Part shown: piece after piece, positions 51,133-63,400 of the stretch
Position numbering within the stretch: position 1 is the first letter of the stretch
How the letters are laid out: each line of letters opens with the position of its first letter
Assembly: GCA_024138025.1 (NCBI GenBank)
Contig: JAMXBD010001109.1
Span: 186,001-250,000, forward strand
Source: Combretum micranthum
Lineage: Eukaryota; Streptophyta; Magnoliopsida; Myrtales; Combretaceae
Length of the DNA: 64,000 bases
Direction of reading: 5' to 3'
Translations under genes and position numbers: made by a program
Notes under the pieces: generated by a model
Told to the model about the DNA's origin: nothing
Seen by the model: only the letters and a program-made list of their open reading frames with translations
Database searches by the model: none

Positions 51133-52135
51133 CTAGGGCTTGCAATCCAAGCATACTACAGACTCTAAGTCATCATCTCCTAAAGCAGTCTCCATCAAAG
51201 TCTTTGCTGTTGCAACCTCGGCTTGAACTTCTTGTAGCTTCACCACCAATTTGTCATGATGTCCCTTGGCATCCCTATAACTCAGCAATCTCTTTGCCTT
51301 GTCAGCAACAAGCCATAAGCTATCAATTTTGAATTGCAACATACGGGCTCCTTCAACATGCTTGAGCTCTGTCGTTGATAAGGAACTCCAACGTCTGTCC
51401 ATCAGCAGCATGGCCTCACCAAGCATCTTCACCATGGCAGTAGTTACCTCTTCCCTAACATAGCAGAACTGACCCAGAATTCCCTACCCAGAGCATTAAG
51501 ACTCTTGAAAGGAGCTATTAAATGAGAAGGCACAGTAAAGCCATGCACGGAAGTCATCTCCTCTGATGCAATGTAGTCCTTTGAAGCTGCTACCATGTCC
51601 TCACAAGACACGCCAGCAACTGGGGGAGGATGGAAATGGAACTTGATAGCCGTATTGACACCAAGTGCGCTCGTGATTCCTCCATCAAGAGCATGTTCAT
51701 TATCCTCATGCATGAGCTCTTTAGTTTTGTTGGAAAGTGGTAGCTCCTCCTGGAATCGGTGCACAGCTCGAGTTCGATTAATTGGAAGCCACCATTAATA
51801 GGGAGAGTTGCACACAACTTTGGGCAAGAAGCCTTATCCCAAAATGTATCTTCAGAAATAATATCTTCCACCCATTAGCATCGTAGAAGTTGGATTTATG
51901 GCGGGTTGCCATCTTGACGCACTAGCAAGTCCCTTTGCTTGATGACTTCAACCTGCTTGCCTTTGATCTCCTTCGACTTGAAAGCTTTGGCCTTTTGAGC
52001 TTGAGCTTGCTTCATGGCTTGTATATTTAGGGTTTGACTGCGATATGTGTCCTTCTGGCTAACGACTTAAACACCGGTGGCTTGACTACTCTTCATTTCC
52101 TTTGGCTTGGCAACTTCAGCAATACTTAGTACGAG
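51133..52135 (-). pseudogene. antisense open frame in the gag-only element, unrecognised protein
   Basis: Read on the minus strand, opposite to gag, a coding-like region runs through about 330 codons with a few shifts and one TAA. Order: a Lys-rich part (QAQKAKAFKSKEIKGKQV), then a conserved-looking middle (EDIISEDTFWDKASC, AIKFHFHPPPVAGV, FTVPSHLIAPFKSLNALGRE), then an alpha-helical coiled-coil-like C terminus (MLQFKIDSLWLVADKAKRLL, KLVVKLQEVQAEVATAKTL) ending LDCKP before the stop at 51133. Antisense frames between pol and the 3' LTR are known from Tat-lineage elements, and this could be one. I do not recognise a domain. Confidence 0.5.
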
Positions 52136-54269
52136 ATAATACCTGCAAAATTCAAGGAACGAAAGAATTAGTGAAAAGATGCAAGAAAATCCAACATACA
52201 AAGGGAATATGCACATATCTCTATAAATATGTCAAGGGGTTTCAAACTCATATATTACAATGAAGAGAAACCAAAACATGCCAAGGGCATATAAAAAATA
52301 ATAATAAACACATTCAGGCCAGGTGATAACAGTAATAAATAGAGCATCAAGATTATCAAGAGCATGATCCAGACTGTCAAGAGTATCCATATCATCAAGA
52401 TTATTAATATTATCAAGTGTATCGACTATCAAGAACATCAAGATTATCTTCGGGATTCAAAACCATCAAGATAATACCAATAAGTAAAGGAATCTTAAGA
52501 GGTCAAATGCATGGTTACTTGCACTACTATATGTGCTAATGATGATGAATAAAAAAATACAAAAAGAAGGGAGATGAAATCTCACACCAAACCAAAATCA
52601 CAGTGCTTGCAATTTAAGATGTTGTTGAGGAATTATGGAATCACAATGTTAGCATGCTACCATTATCAAGTCGACACCAAATGCAAGTAAAGGAGCAGAT
52701 TGTTGTTACACAGAAATCAAATCAAGAAAAGGACGGAATGGCGAGATCTTGAATATGCCGTGAGTCATTTACTGGATGTCAATGATGCTATACAAATCAA
52801 GATTTATAAGTGAACGTACAACATGTATATATACGTCAACAATAACAGCACCTGCGTTGGCCTATTGCATATGCTAATAACACTGAAAAAAAAAAAAAAA
52901 AAAAAGAGAGAAAGAGAAAAGTAACCTGGTCTTGTTCCCTGTATGGATCGAGAAGGAGGAAACGAGTAAACCTGGAAGAAAGTCGAGAACCTATTGCCTT
53001 CATTTCTTTCTTGCGTGACGAATTTGAGGAAGAAGTATTCGCTCGATTTGGGGATTCAAGGTCGCCGAACAAGCCGAGTGTTACGATGAAAGGGTTGATG
53101 CAATGAAGAAAGTAACGGGTCTAGATGTCAAGTTGACAGTGGAAGAGCGAAACCTTCTTTCAGTTGGTTATAAGAATGTGATTGGTGCTCGAAGGGCATC
53201 GTGGAGGATCTTATCATCCATTGAGAAAAAGGAAGACTCAAAAGGAAATGAATAGAATGTGAAGAGAATTACGGATTACAGGTAGAAACTAGAAAGTCGA
53301 GTCTGAATTTTAGGGCACTCTACCCTTGGCAGTTTCGTATATAATGGTTTCATTTTAGGGCATGTACACATGCCATGTTGGTCCCATGATATCGAAGAGG
53401 ATGTCTTATCAATTTATGGTGGAACACCTATTACTGATTTTTTTTTTTTTTTCATTTTTTCTATAATTTACTTTCCACGAGAAGGCATTACCAATCTCAC
53501 ACTGCGCGAATCCACTTGGACATCTCTCCATCATGTCACTGATCATTAAAGTTGGAGTATGGATTGGAATGCTAAGCTTTGGACCATGTGGGCTATTATA
53601 TGAAGTTTTTCTTTTTCGTGACCGATATGAGCCATAAGAATTGTAATTAGATAAATATTCATGGGATTTAGATATTTCAAGCATAAAAGGGTTCTTAAAC
53701 GCTTGGAAAGCTACGAAGCCTACAATATGTCAAAAATATATCGATTTGAGGTTACTTCGGTATGCACCAAGCCATACCATTCGTCAAATTTTATGGATTC
53801 AATATGATCGTTTTCTATGAATCACCGAGTCCCTGGCATATAAAAAGAAAGGAGAGAAAAAAAATCATTTACAATTTCTTTGCCTATTATTGGCTATCCT
53901 GTTATCATGATGAGATTTGATGTGCATGTGAAGAGACATATGTTGGTTATTGAGTGGTTTCATGACATGATATAGATACTAGATGATTTCATGGAGACAA
54001 GATCATTCAAATAAATATCAGGCGATGCGTGCAACGGGACTGGTGCTATGAGTTTGCGTACTATAGTATGATTATATGTACGATGAAGTTAGTTGCAGCA
54101 CTAGCGCTTGACTTTTTACTCAATGATTCATCAATGACAAATGAAGTCTTCAATTCTAATAAGAGCAATTGGCAGCATTATGCGCTAAGTGTTGATCAAG
54201 CTATGCATAAATGCAAGCAATGCCCAAAATACTTGAACTCCATCCAAAAATTTTGGTTAGGGGGCAAAA
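52136..54269. other. non-coding 3' part of the gag-only element
   Basis: This region contains AT-rich sequence, repeated AUCAAGA-type words at 52360-52450, a poly-A run at about 52884-52905 and a T run at 53437-53452. It ends in the purine tract GGTTAGGGGGCAAAA just before the 3' LTR at 54270, which fits a polypurine tract. No pol motif is found in either orientation. Confidence 0.55.
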
Positions 54270-54930
54270 TGTAATAGGTTTTTTAAAATATTATTATTTA
54301 TATTTATTTGGGCTTGACTCATGGGCTAGGTGACAGGGCTGATGAGTCCAATTCAATTACTGGGATGGCTTGGGGAGATTTAGCTTGGTGGGCTTGGAGC
54401 AAGGATTGTTAAATTGGTCTGCCACATCTAACCTTTCTTAAGCAAGCTCATGCACACATAGGAGATGACTGTTGGCCTTGGTCCATGAGGAGCTCATTCA
54501 AGATAAACATGAATTGAGTTTACTCCATCTCATCCGTCAATCACTGAGGTGATCTGACGATCGTCATCCACACCAAATGCCTATAAATACTTAGTCATTC
54601 CTCCTCTTTTGCAACTTTTGGAGAGAGAAGACAAACAACAATCTGTAAAAGAGGTTCTATTCAAAAAGATCAAATAAGGCAACTCAAGTAATTTCTACTC
54701 CAATTGCTAAAAAACTGTAAGGTTGATGCGCGAGGTCTACTCAAGCTCCCTTACTTATCACTTATGCATTTGAGACATTGAGACTGCTTGTTCATCCTTC
54801 CCTGTCATTCTCTCCAAGCCATCCCATCATCAAGTGTCATTTCCTCAGCAGCATTCCAAAGTCACGTGTTAGGTGCGAGATCCACATGATGCTTGTGTGA
54901 CCACTACCAATAAGAACCCCTACATCTACA
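54270..54930 (+). repeat. 3' LTR of the gag-only element
   Basis: 661 bp, starting TGTAATAGG and ending CCTACATCTACA. It aligns with 47372-48036 end to end, with many transitions, for example in the GGATCGTTGG/GGATTGTTAA block. The TATA region CTATAAATACTTAG is at about 54581-54594. Confidence 0.85.
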
Positions 54931-55414
54931 AACTCGAAGTCTAAACAATAAGCTATGGCGCTTGCATCTGCTTGGCCATGTCTGTTGCAAACCATAAGAA
55001 AGCATCAATTACCAAGCAACTTACTTTCCTCCCTATCTTAGCAATGGCCTTCTTCATCCCCTTGGTAAAGTTGATTGGTGCTTCTAAGAGGAAAAGTTCT
55101 ATGTCCTCCATGGGTTTCCTTGTGAAAAAATAATCCTCGAGCATCCCATCTTCTATATAATAAGCTTTTATGTTGGAATAACTATTCTGATGAGAATGAG
55201 AGGTAAAGTTAAAGGCATTGGATTTCGCAGTGTTGAAGAAGGAATAAATGGTGTATGGAGTGAAAGACATTGGGCAACAAATGATAGCAAGCAGAGCAAC
55301 AGCATGAGTGACAAAAGGGAATGCTAAAATAGCAACATGTCCTTCCTCTTCTTGTAGCCTTTTGCTCGACATGCTTAGTAACTTGCTTTTCAGAGAATGG
55401 TGTTGGCTCGCCAT
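54931..55414 (-). pseudogene. UGT78-like flavonoid 3-O-glycosyltransferase, 5' part of exon 1
   Basis: The start ATG at 55414 opens MASQHHSLKSKLLSM, followed by HVAILAFPFVTHAVALL, the N-terminal acceptor-side motif whose His is the catalytic base in plant UGTs. Then come ELFLLEAPINFTKGM and GRKVSCLVIDAFLWFATDMA. After QAP the frame hits TAG (54955-54953) and again TAG (54943-54941). Both fall where relatives have Trp (PW...W), so each is a TGG to TAG change. The transposon begins 10 bases later. The rest of the exon resumes at 47371. Confidence 0.88.
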
Positions 55415-55726
55415 TGATTTACTGGCTGATGCAACACAAGTATTAATACGAATACATTTTACAGCTGATTAACGCTTGCCTGCACCCAATGTATTAAGCA
55501 CCGAATGCAGTCCCTTTCTACTAACAGAGCCACTCAAAAGTGAGTGGATCCCACAGACAACAGATAAGCGAGTAGGTGTAACATAATGGCAAATTCCAAA
55601 TGATATTGCTGGACTAGAAGGTGGCACCCACTACTGAGCATCAAGAAAAATGGTTTCCTTTAGCACCTTAAGGTTTCATATACAAAAAAGCTTCTTAGTT
55701 GCTATTTTCTGTTTATCTTTAGAACA
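55415..55726. other. former promoter region of the UGT78-like gene
   Basis: About 310 bp between the UGT start and the Copia LTR. No motif stands out, and no gene is seen. Confidence 0.4.
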
Positions 55727-57135
55727 TGTAAAAACACAGAAAAAGTTTCTTATTTCATCTATCGAACTGTAGATTACATGACTTATTTATACATACTGTT
55801 AACATTAGTGGAAAAAATGTTAATGCACCAATCTTACCTACTACCATTAACTATATTAACTCCTTATAATAAAAGATAAAATAAAATATATTTCCTACAC
55901 CCTCCCTTAAGCTATTGAATAGATATCTATCATTCCTAACTTGATAAGACGATCTTAAAACTGTGGACTTGATAAAGACTTTATCAACAAATCTGCCTCT
56001 TGATTCCTTAATGATATATATTCAAGTACGATACTTCCTTGCTCTAATTCTGACTTGATAAAGTTTGTCCATTTTAAGATGTTTCATTTGATAATGTTGA
56101 ATGGGATTTTAACTATACTAATAACCGGCTGACTATCACTGTAGAGATATGTACTTTGCCATGAAACTCCTAGATCTATGAGAAGTTTTTGTACCTAAAT
56201 CAATTTGCATATCCCTTGAGAAATTTCTCTATATTCAGCTTCAACATTGCTCCTTGCAACCACAGTCTGTTTTTTGCTTCTCTAGGTGACTAAATTTCCC
56301 TAAACCTTCGTGCAATATCTCTGTCATTAATCTACTATCCACTTTGTCACTTCCCCAATTCGAGTCAACAAAGACTGTTATGTTCCTTTCTATAGTTTTC
56401 TCTATGAATAGCCCTTTGCCAGGAGAACCTTTAAGACAATGAAAGATATGAGTTACACCATCTAAGTGTTTCCTTAAGAATGCATAGCTTGACAACACTT
56501 ACACAAAAGCAGAATCTGGCCAAGACAAAGAGAGATAAATTAAACGACCTACCAATTTCTAGTACATTTCCTAATTATAACATGGTCATCACCTGCTTCA
56601 TCAACCACATTTCTCTAGTTCGGATAAAGGAGTAGATACTAGATGGCAATTAAGTTTTCTCGTCTCACCTGGTAAATCTAAGATATATTTTCTTTTATTA
56701 ATAAAAATACCTTGTCTACTCCTTGTAACCTTCATACCAAGGAAATATTTGAGTTCTCCAATTTCCTTTTTCTCAAATATTTCTTTTATATGTTGCTTTA
56801 ACTGTTGAATCTCTTGGTGATGATCTCCTATGACGATTACGTTATCCACATATACTATAAGTATTGGCCTCAAGATATTGCTTCCAAATTTCACAAATAT
56901 TATGTATTCGAATTTACATTACTTATAACCAAAATTAATTAAAGTTTGGCTAAATTTTATAAACCATGCACGAAGAGACTGTTTTAATCCATAAAGTGAC
57001 TTAAAGAGCTTACATATTTTCCTATGATTCTCATTATCTTTAAAGCTAGGAGGGAGCTCCATATATATTTCTTCCTACAGTTCGCCATTTGAAAGGGCAT
57101 TCTTTTCATCCAACTGATAAAGAGGTAAATTCCTC
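55727..57135 (-). mobile_element. truncated Ty1/copia element: pol 3' half and 3' LTR
   Basis: On the minus strand, 57135-55905 carries Copia reverse transcriptase and RNase H with shifts and stops. Visible blocks are [41 protein letters not shown] (YVDD changed to YVDN), GELKYFLGMKVTRSRQGIF, LKGSPGKGLF, FVDSNWG, then a SNVEAEYREISQGI-like block and an LGMIDIY end. A polypurine stretch (AAGGGAGGG, minus) precedes a probable 173-bp LTR, 55899-55727 (TGTAGGAAATA...TTTTTACA), with TATAAATAAG inside. The 5' half (gag, integrase, 5' LTR) is absent; similarity stops near 57135. Confidence 0.8.
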
Positions 57136-57179
57136 ATAATCCAACCCTTATGTTTGAGTATAATCTTGGGTCATTGGTT

Positions 57180-58807
57180 GGCATAGTGTGTGGGCTTCGC
57201 ATTTTAAAAGCACAAACACAAAGCTGAAATTTTCCAAAAAATTTATTAAAATACTAATAAGTTCTGTTCAACTTCGATTGCAATCACCAACATAGGCAAG
57301 CGCATCTATCAAAGTAGCATAGAAAGTATTAAGTTGTATTCCTTGGGATCATTACCATCTACTATACTCCCTATTTATCTATTATCTAGCCAAAAAAAGA
57401 TTTAGAAGAACATTACAAAGAGCAAAAAGCTAAGCTAAGATTAAAACCAATTATTTACACATTTTCAAGGTAAATTAAGGATATAAGTTTGTTAATGCAA
57501 GATAGCTTAGAATTTGCTTCACTAAATCCTTGTCATATGATTTCTTACCAAACTCAAAGAGTTGTTTGTTGGATATACATATACTGTCGATTCACTAAGG
57601 TAAGCTAAAACCTCCCTAAGGTCAGAAACTCTGGATCTAGATTAGATCATCGAAATCTCTTTATAAGCTATAAGCAATCTAGACCTGCATAAAGATTAAA
57701 AATCATTTGATTAGAACCCATTTTAATAAATTTAAAACTAAGTGACAAAAAGTTGCACCATCCTCATCTCTAGGTGATTATGAGCAATTTCATTAGCAAC
57801 CTATATATGTTCGAAATAATGATCTCTTAATCTATTCATTCAAAATCAAACATGAATCTAAAAGATGCACCACACAACTAGACCCATGAAAAAAACTTCG
57901 AGCTACTAAATACAAGTATCCACTCAATATTCAATTAAAAAGCATTTAAAATCACATGAATTAAGACTTTAATTCACAATCCCTAAGTTAATATAATTAT
58001 TTCTCTATAAATGTAAAGATTAAGTGCAGATTCAAGAGAAATAATATAAGATTAAAGATGAATATTATAGGTTAAGTAAAAAAATCTTACAATAACAAAC
58101 ATCGATTTAAGTATGAGTTTCCTCAAAAAACTTGAATTTCTCAAAAAAGAAGGTTTTTCTCTCACTAAAAATTCTCACACTATCCTATTCTATTCTACGT
58201 CAAGAATTTGTTACATATGGTACAATACGTTATTATACATCTGTATACATTTATTTATAGATGACAAGATACAAAAATCATTAAGATTTATTCGTTAACA
58301 TGGCAGATTCTTTATAATGGATTCTATCCTGATCTTTACGTGCTTTAAATTAGGGCAACTTATCCATAGCAACAAAGACAAGGTCACTTTTCATGGCTCG
58401 AATCGCAGGCTCAAAAGATAGCTACAGTCTAAGGTGTGTCTTTTCATTAAAGGTGCAATTTAGGTTCATTTCGAACCATGTGGGAAATGCAGGCACGATG
58501 CTTAGTCGCAATTAAAGTTTCACCAGGCACAGTTATCTCAGTGTAAATCGAGGGCACAAGTCAAGGCGTAGCTTGGACTTTTCCTTATTTTCTTACCTTT
58601 AATTAGGATCTTCGGGTGCAATTGAAGTCTGTTTTACTCCAATCTTGATTCAAATCACTTTTTTTCTACTTTTATGATCTTAGATGAAAAAGAAACATTT
58701 TCACAATAGTAGCACAAAACCAGAGGAATTTATTTAAAAATGGTACAAATAAAGGATAAATTCCTATAAATAGAATAGAGTATAAAATGGATAAGAGGAA
58801 TTTATCA
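57180..58807 (-). repeat. probable 3' LTR of a decayed minus-strand Ty3-like element
   Basis: On the minus strand, a run reading CTTGAGGACAATCAATAGC then AAGTGTGAGGGAATT stands directly before TGATAAATTCC at 58807. This is the polypurine-tract-and-LTR-start arrangement common in plant Athila/Tat-type elements. The LTR then runs leftwards through AT-rich sequence to about 57180, where I cannot fix the end. It abuts the truncated Copia element. A small frame at 58113-58298 inside it is not credible. Confidence 0.5.
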
Positions 58808-60430
58808 AATTCCCTCACACTTAAGCTATTGATTGTCCTCAAGCAAACCATCTTTTAAGATCATAAAAAAGCTTCTTGAGTAGGGAAATAAATCATCAAT
58901 GGAAATGACCAAGTAAAACTTAAAGTTCTCATTCACTTTAACTTAATCATCAGTAAACTCAGCATTCCACTGCATAATTAACTTTATACAATCCTACTGT
59001 ATCATGTGTCAAAGTTACCGTTATTAAAATCACTAAATTAATGTAAGTGTATCAGCTTTTACCCTCTTTTTAAATTAGAATCTAAAGCAAAAATTGTTCA
59101 AAAGGTTAAACAAAGCAAGACAGACTCAATCAATTTTATCCCCTTATATTTAAAGTAAACAATCTCTTAATCATCTCTCTAAGTATTACACTCAAGAATG
59201 AAGGTATACACATCAATGCATCCCCTAAGTCATTTTTCTTATTTTTACTTTCATTTCATTTTCATTCATTATTTGTATACTTAAAGCGTAGAGGAAAAGG
59301 TTTTTGCCTTCTTCTTTTCTCTACTCTAGAGGGGTTTTTTACCCTATTTTTTCGCCTTTTTTTTTTTTTTTTTTTTGCTTATTTAAGATTGGATAGGTGG
59401 TCACAGATTTGCTCATCTGAGAAACTAACCCCTACCCATATCAATCCTAAGCATATGTCTATTTACATTTTTTATTTTAATATGATGTAACACAAAAAAA
59501 TTCATCAAGTTAAAAGTATCAATTGAACCTTCACTAAAGACTATAAAGCTCTTGAAATGCCTGATTGGAAAGCATACAGATCATTTGAACTTTAATAATT
59601 AACTAAGTAGCCTTACTAGGACCTTAAACCAATTCCAACTCTAAATTCTCAAATTAGATAATAAGGAAAACCACCCCACATGGATATCAGAGTGATTACA
59701 ACAAGGTAAAGTCAAGTCAAAATAAATGATGATGTTCAATGCAAGTTTAATGAGTTATTTGATGATTTTATCTTAAAATTTTGAAAAAATTTTACCATTT
59801 CATTATTTTCCTATAATTGTAGAGAGAAAGATCAATGATGCACATTTACTCTATTCCTAATTAATTATCACTAATCTCGACCCTTAATCTTGCTTAATCC
59901 CTTCCCCCGCACTTAAATTGGACATTGATCTAAATGGTTAACATGATCATACAAGGGAAATCAACAATTAATAGTGCAAAGCAAGTTTTAAAGAATTAGA
60001 AATTTAAACTTCTCTGTTTAAAGATGTAGAATGAGAACAAATGAGAATCGCAGCTTAGTTGCCTCCTTGATTAAAGCTATTTAAATAAAGCAAACAAGGC
60101 AAAACATTAGTAGCAATGGCGGGCTCAGTTGGAGTTACAGTTGAAGCTAAGAGAAAATTTCCTAATTTATTCAATTGAATCACGTTCTAAAATACATTAT
60201 AACAACACTTTGTTTACTTAAAAGGACCCTGCATTAAGTCGATTTTATTTTACCATACAGAATCTTGATTATTTTAGAAGAATAAAGAATAAAGACTGAA
60301 GAATTTATCTAAGCTAAAAAGAATTAAGAATTTATCTAAGCTAAAAAGAATAAAGAATTTATCTCTGAACTAAGGTAAAGGAAATAAAAAAATATTAAAG
60401 AATTTCAAACTATCATAAAAAGAATACAAA
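58808..60430 (-). other. non-coding internal region of the minus-strand element
   Basis: AT-rich stretch between the polypurine tract and the charged reading frame. It includes a T-run at about 59360-59382. No RT, integrase or other motif is visible in either strand. Confidence 0.45.
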
Positions 60431-63400
60431 ATTTTTATTAAGGGAGTTAGGATTTCTAGTCTTCGTCTCCAAGCCAATAACGCAAACTCCTACTTCCTTC
60501 TTTTCTTCTACCTATAGGTTTTCTGGCACCTCTATTAGCTCTTTAACCTCTAGGAGTTATATTTCCTTTTCATCCGCCTATTTGTATACCACCAACCTTT
60601 GGTATATCTTTGTTATTTTTTCCCCCAGCCCTTAGTTTTAGCCTTCCTTGAAGTACCTGCCCCCTTTCTCCTCTCTTCTCTTTCTATTCTTTAGATTTCC
60701 TTTTTCTTTCTTCTTCAAAACAGAAAATTATTCTTTTCTTAATCTGTCATCCCTATTGTATTCTGCATGTACTATCTCATCTTATTAGCTTGTCTCTACT
60801 GGAAATACATTTTCTTTTGTTTTCTCTCTTCCTCTTATTTCTGCATCCTTTCTTCCTCTTGTTTTAAGGCAAGTTCTCTTTCTTTTATTATTTGCTCTTT
60901 AGCCTCTTTAATGGCTATAAAAGTGCTTTTAGTCTTCTTTGCCTAACTTTTGAAATTTTCTTTCCTCTTCTTCATTTCTTCACTAACTTTTTCTTGAGGA
61001 GGTTTTTCATTAATTGTCTAGGGCACTGGTACTTTAAGATAGCCTTTTGTTCTTTCTTCATGAGGGCACTAACAGGGGGTTGATCATAAAAATCATAATC
61101 TTCTCATCACACTGGAGAGTTCACTTTTTATCTTCTTCCTCTTCCTCCTCTGACTCTCTGTGTCTTCTTTTTATTTCTTCTCTTTCCTTAACAGAGGTTA
61201 ATTTTTAGGCCAGCATAGCATCTATTCCTTTTTGTTATCTCTGCTTAGCCTTTTCTCTACTAAATTCAAGCACTTTCTTCATTCTCCTCAGATTGGCTTC
61301 TCTTTCAGACTTTTACTTTATCGTCTCCTTGAAATCTTCATCTACCAAATAATGTTCATCAACCCCAGCAGTTATCTCGGCTTCAATTTCATCGAATTCA
61401 TGGTCTACTGGGTATTGGCATGAATGTTCAGTTAGCTCTCCTTCCACTGCTATCTTATTTAAGTCAATACACCAAGAACTGTGGCATTGTCTTCCCCTTC
61501 AGTAGCTTTTTTAGTATCGGCATCAAGTGATGCCACTACATCTGCTACTATTTTGTCAAGATCTGCTAGAGCTAAATCTTTAGGTGTAGGGTAGTGAGGG
61601 TGGTGGCTTCCATTGCCTTCTCCTCACTAATGCTGCTACTAGAGACTATGGTAGGGTTTTCTCCAACTCTTAAGGTAAAAGAAACCATTGCCCACTCTAT
61701 ATGTACCTTGTATAGCCCTATTCATTTTTTATTCCTACTGATTATGGAGGCTCTAGTAAGGATAAGGTCAATGATATCCAAGAAGATTGTTTGAGAGATT
61801 TTTTTGTCTATTTCTATCTCACCTGTTCTATTCTCTTTCTTTCCTCCTCTAACTCAACTTTGGGTACTAAGGTGTTTAAATCTATGTTGCCCTCAGTAAT
61901 AGCCCTTTCTTCTTGGTTGTCACCCTCGACACCAATAGTAGCATCAAGGATGATAAAGGGTCGAGTCATGCTCAACTAGCCCATCCTTAATGATAAACTT
62001 TTTTCTATACGTTACCTTTCAAGCATAAAACTTGACCCTCTTACCCTTTCTGGTGAAGTATTTAGGTTTTGGTTGAACTAAGGAAAGGTCTTCCATCTTC
62101 TTAGTGCTATATTAACGATTAAGATGATGGCATTTGTGTCATGGCATAAGGCGTAAAGTAGTCTTTGGAGAGGTTCGAGCACTGGAGAGTGAGGGGATTG
62201 TGTTTGTGGTGGAGTTTGTATTTGGGCTTATGGTGCAGGCTCTATATATTGTAAAGGTAGAGTGGTAGCCTATGTTTATGTGTATGGGAGAGGATATATG
62301 TGTAGCTGGTGAAGAAAGGCATGGCATCATCTGTTAGTATTGTGCCCCAGGCCAATTACTGGATATCGTCATTTGATATTTATTATATATATAAAAAAAT
62401 AGAGGCATTTCTTTTGTATTGTTGCATATTTATTTTATAATAAATCCATGAATAATTTATTATTCTAAATGTTCCTAGATGCTCATTAATTATGGAATAA
62501 TAATTTAAATCTAGTATGAGTTTTTATTTGGTAAACATGGGATGTCTATTTGTATGGTGATACAAATAAAACTCATAGGCACATATTTAGATGACTGTTG
62601 TGCTAAACTGACCCATTATGAATCACTACTGAATATTGTCATAAGTGATTTTCATAATAATTATGTCAACATATCCTTAGACCTGAAAATGACCATAGGT
62701 TCCAACATGAGAATTTATGTTTCAACTCAATCAAACGTTGTCTTAACCGATAATTATAAAGGTTAAGTTTGGGCATAATGTATTGCAGTAGGAAGTTGAT
62801 GATGGGGATTTGTCTTCTCGTTATGAGAGAGATATCTCTGAGCCCCTCAATAAGTGAGACTGAGAAATGCATGGCCATGCTCAAATGAAATGAATTGATA
62901 GTGTGCTCAATTTCATTTGTATTATCAGATCACTTGGAAATCGAGAAATGATAAGATTGAAAAATATAAAATGACACTTTCCATGTCTTATGTCCAATCT
63001 AGATATCATGTGACAAAAAGGATAATGACATAAATTATAGATCAGACAAAAATCGGATTACTAATATTCACCTAATTTGGTAGACATAATGTCTTGCTAA
63101 GACCAATGAAGCCTTGTAGGTCTAAAAGGTGTTTAAGACCTACTGCCAACATTAGGGTACCTATGGGGTCATACACAAAAGAACGAATGAAATTTATTAT
63201 GGGTTTATATTTAAACCTATAGGAATTATATATTTATTATTCTTAAATAGTTTAAGAATAATAAATGATTATGACAGATAATTAATATTTAATGAAATAA
63301 TATATTTTTTAAATATTAAATAAATATCTTATCATATTATTTTCTAGGGTTTCCTACATGTCTATATATATAGATTATAGACAACCTTTTAGGTTAGACT

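Larger units (their letters stand above)
47372..54930 (+). mobile_element. LTR retrotransposon with gag but no visible pol (LARD/Tat-like), inserted in the UGT78-like gene
   Basis: LTRs at 47372-48036 and 54270-54930 both start TGTAAT and end CCTACATCTACA. The flanks GACCC (47367-47371) and AACTC (54931-54935) agree at three of five bases; the differences are two transitions, so this fits a decayed target-site duplication. The LTRs differ visibly, with many C/T and G/A changes, so the insertion is old. Inside are a primer site, gag, a long non-coding stretch with repeats and an antisense open frame. No RT, RNase H or integrase motif is visible. The non-autonomous form probably used enzymes of a relative. 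Confidence 0.85.

Noticed and set aside
60892..61979. Phe/Leu-rich plus-strand frames that look like membrane proteins
   Set aside because: They are the reverse of a Lys/Glu-rich minus-strand frame, which always yields Phe/Leu/Ser-rich antisense.
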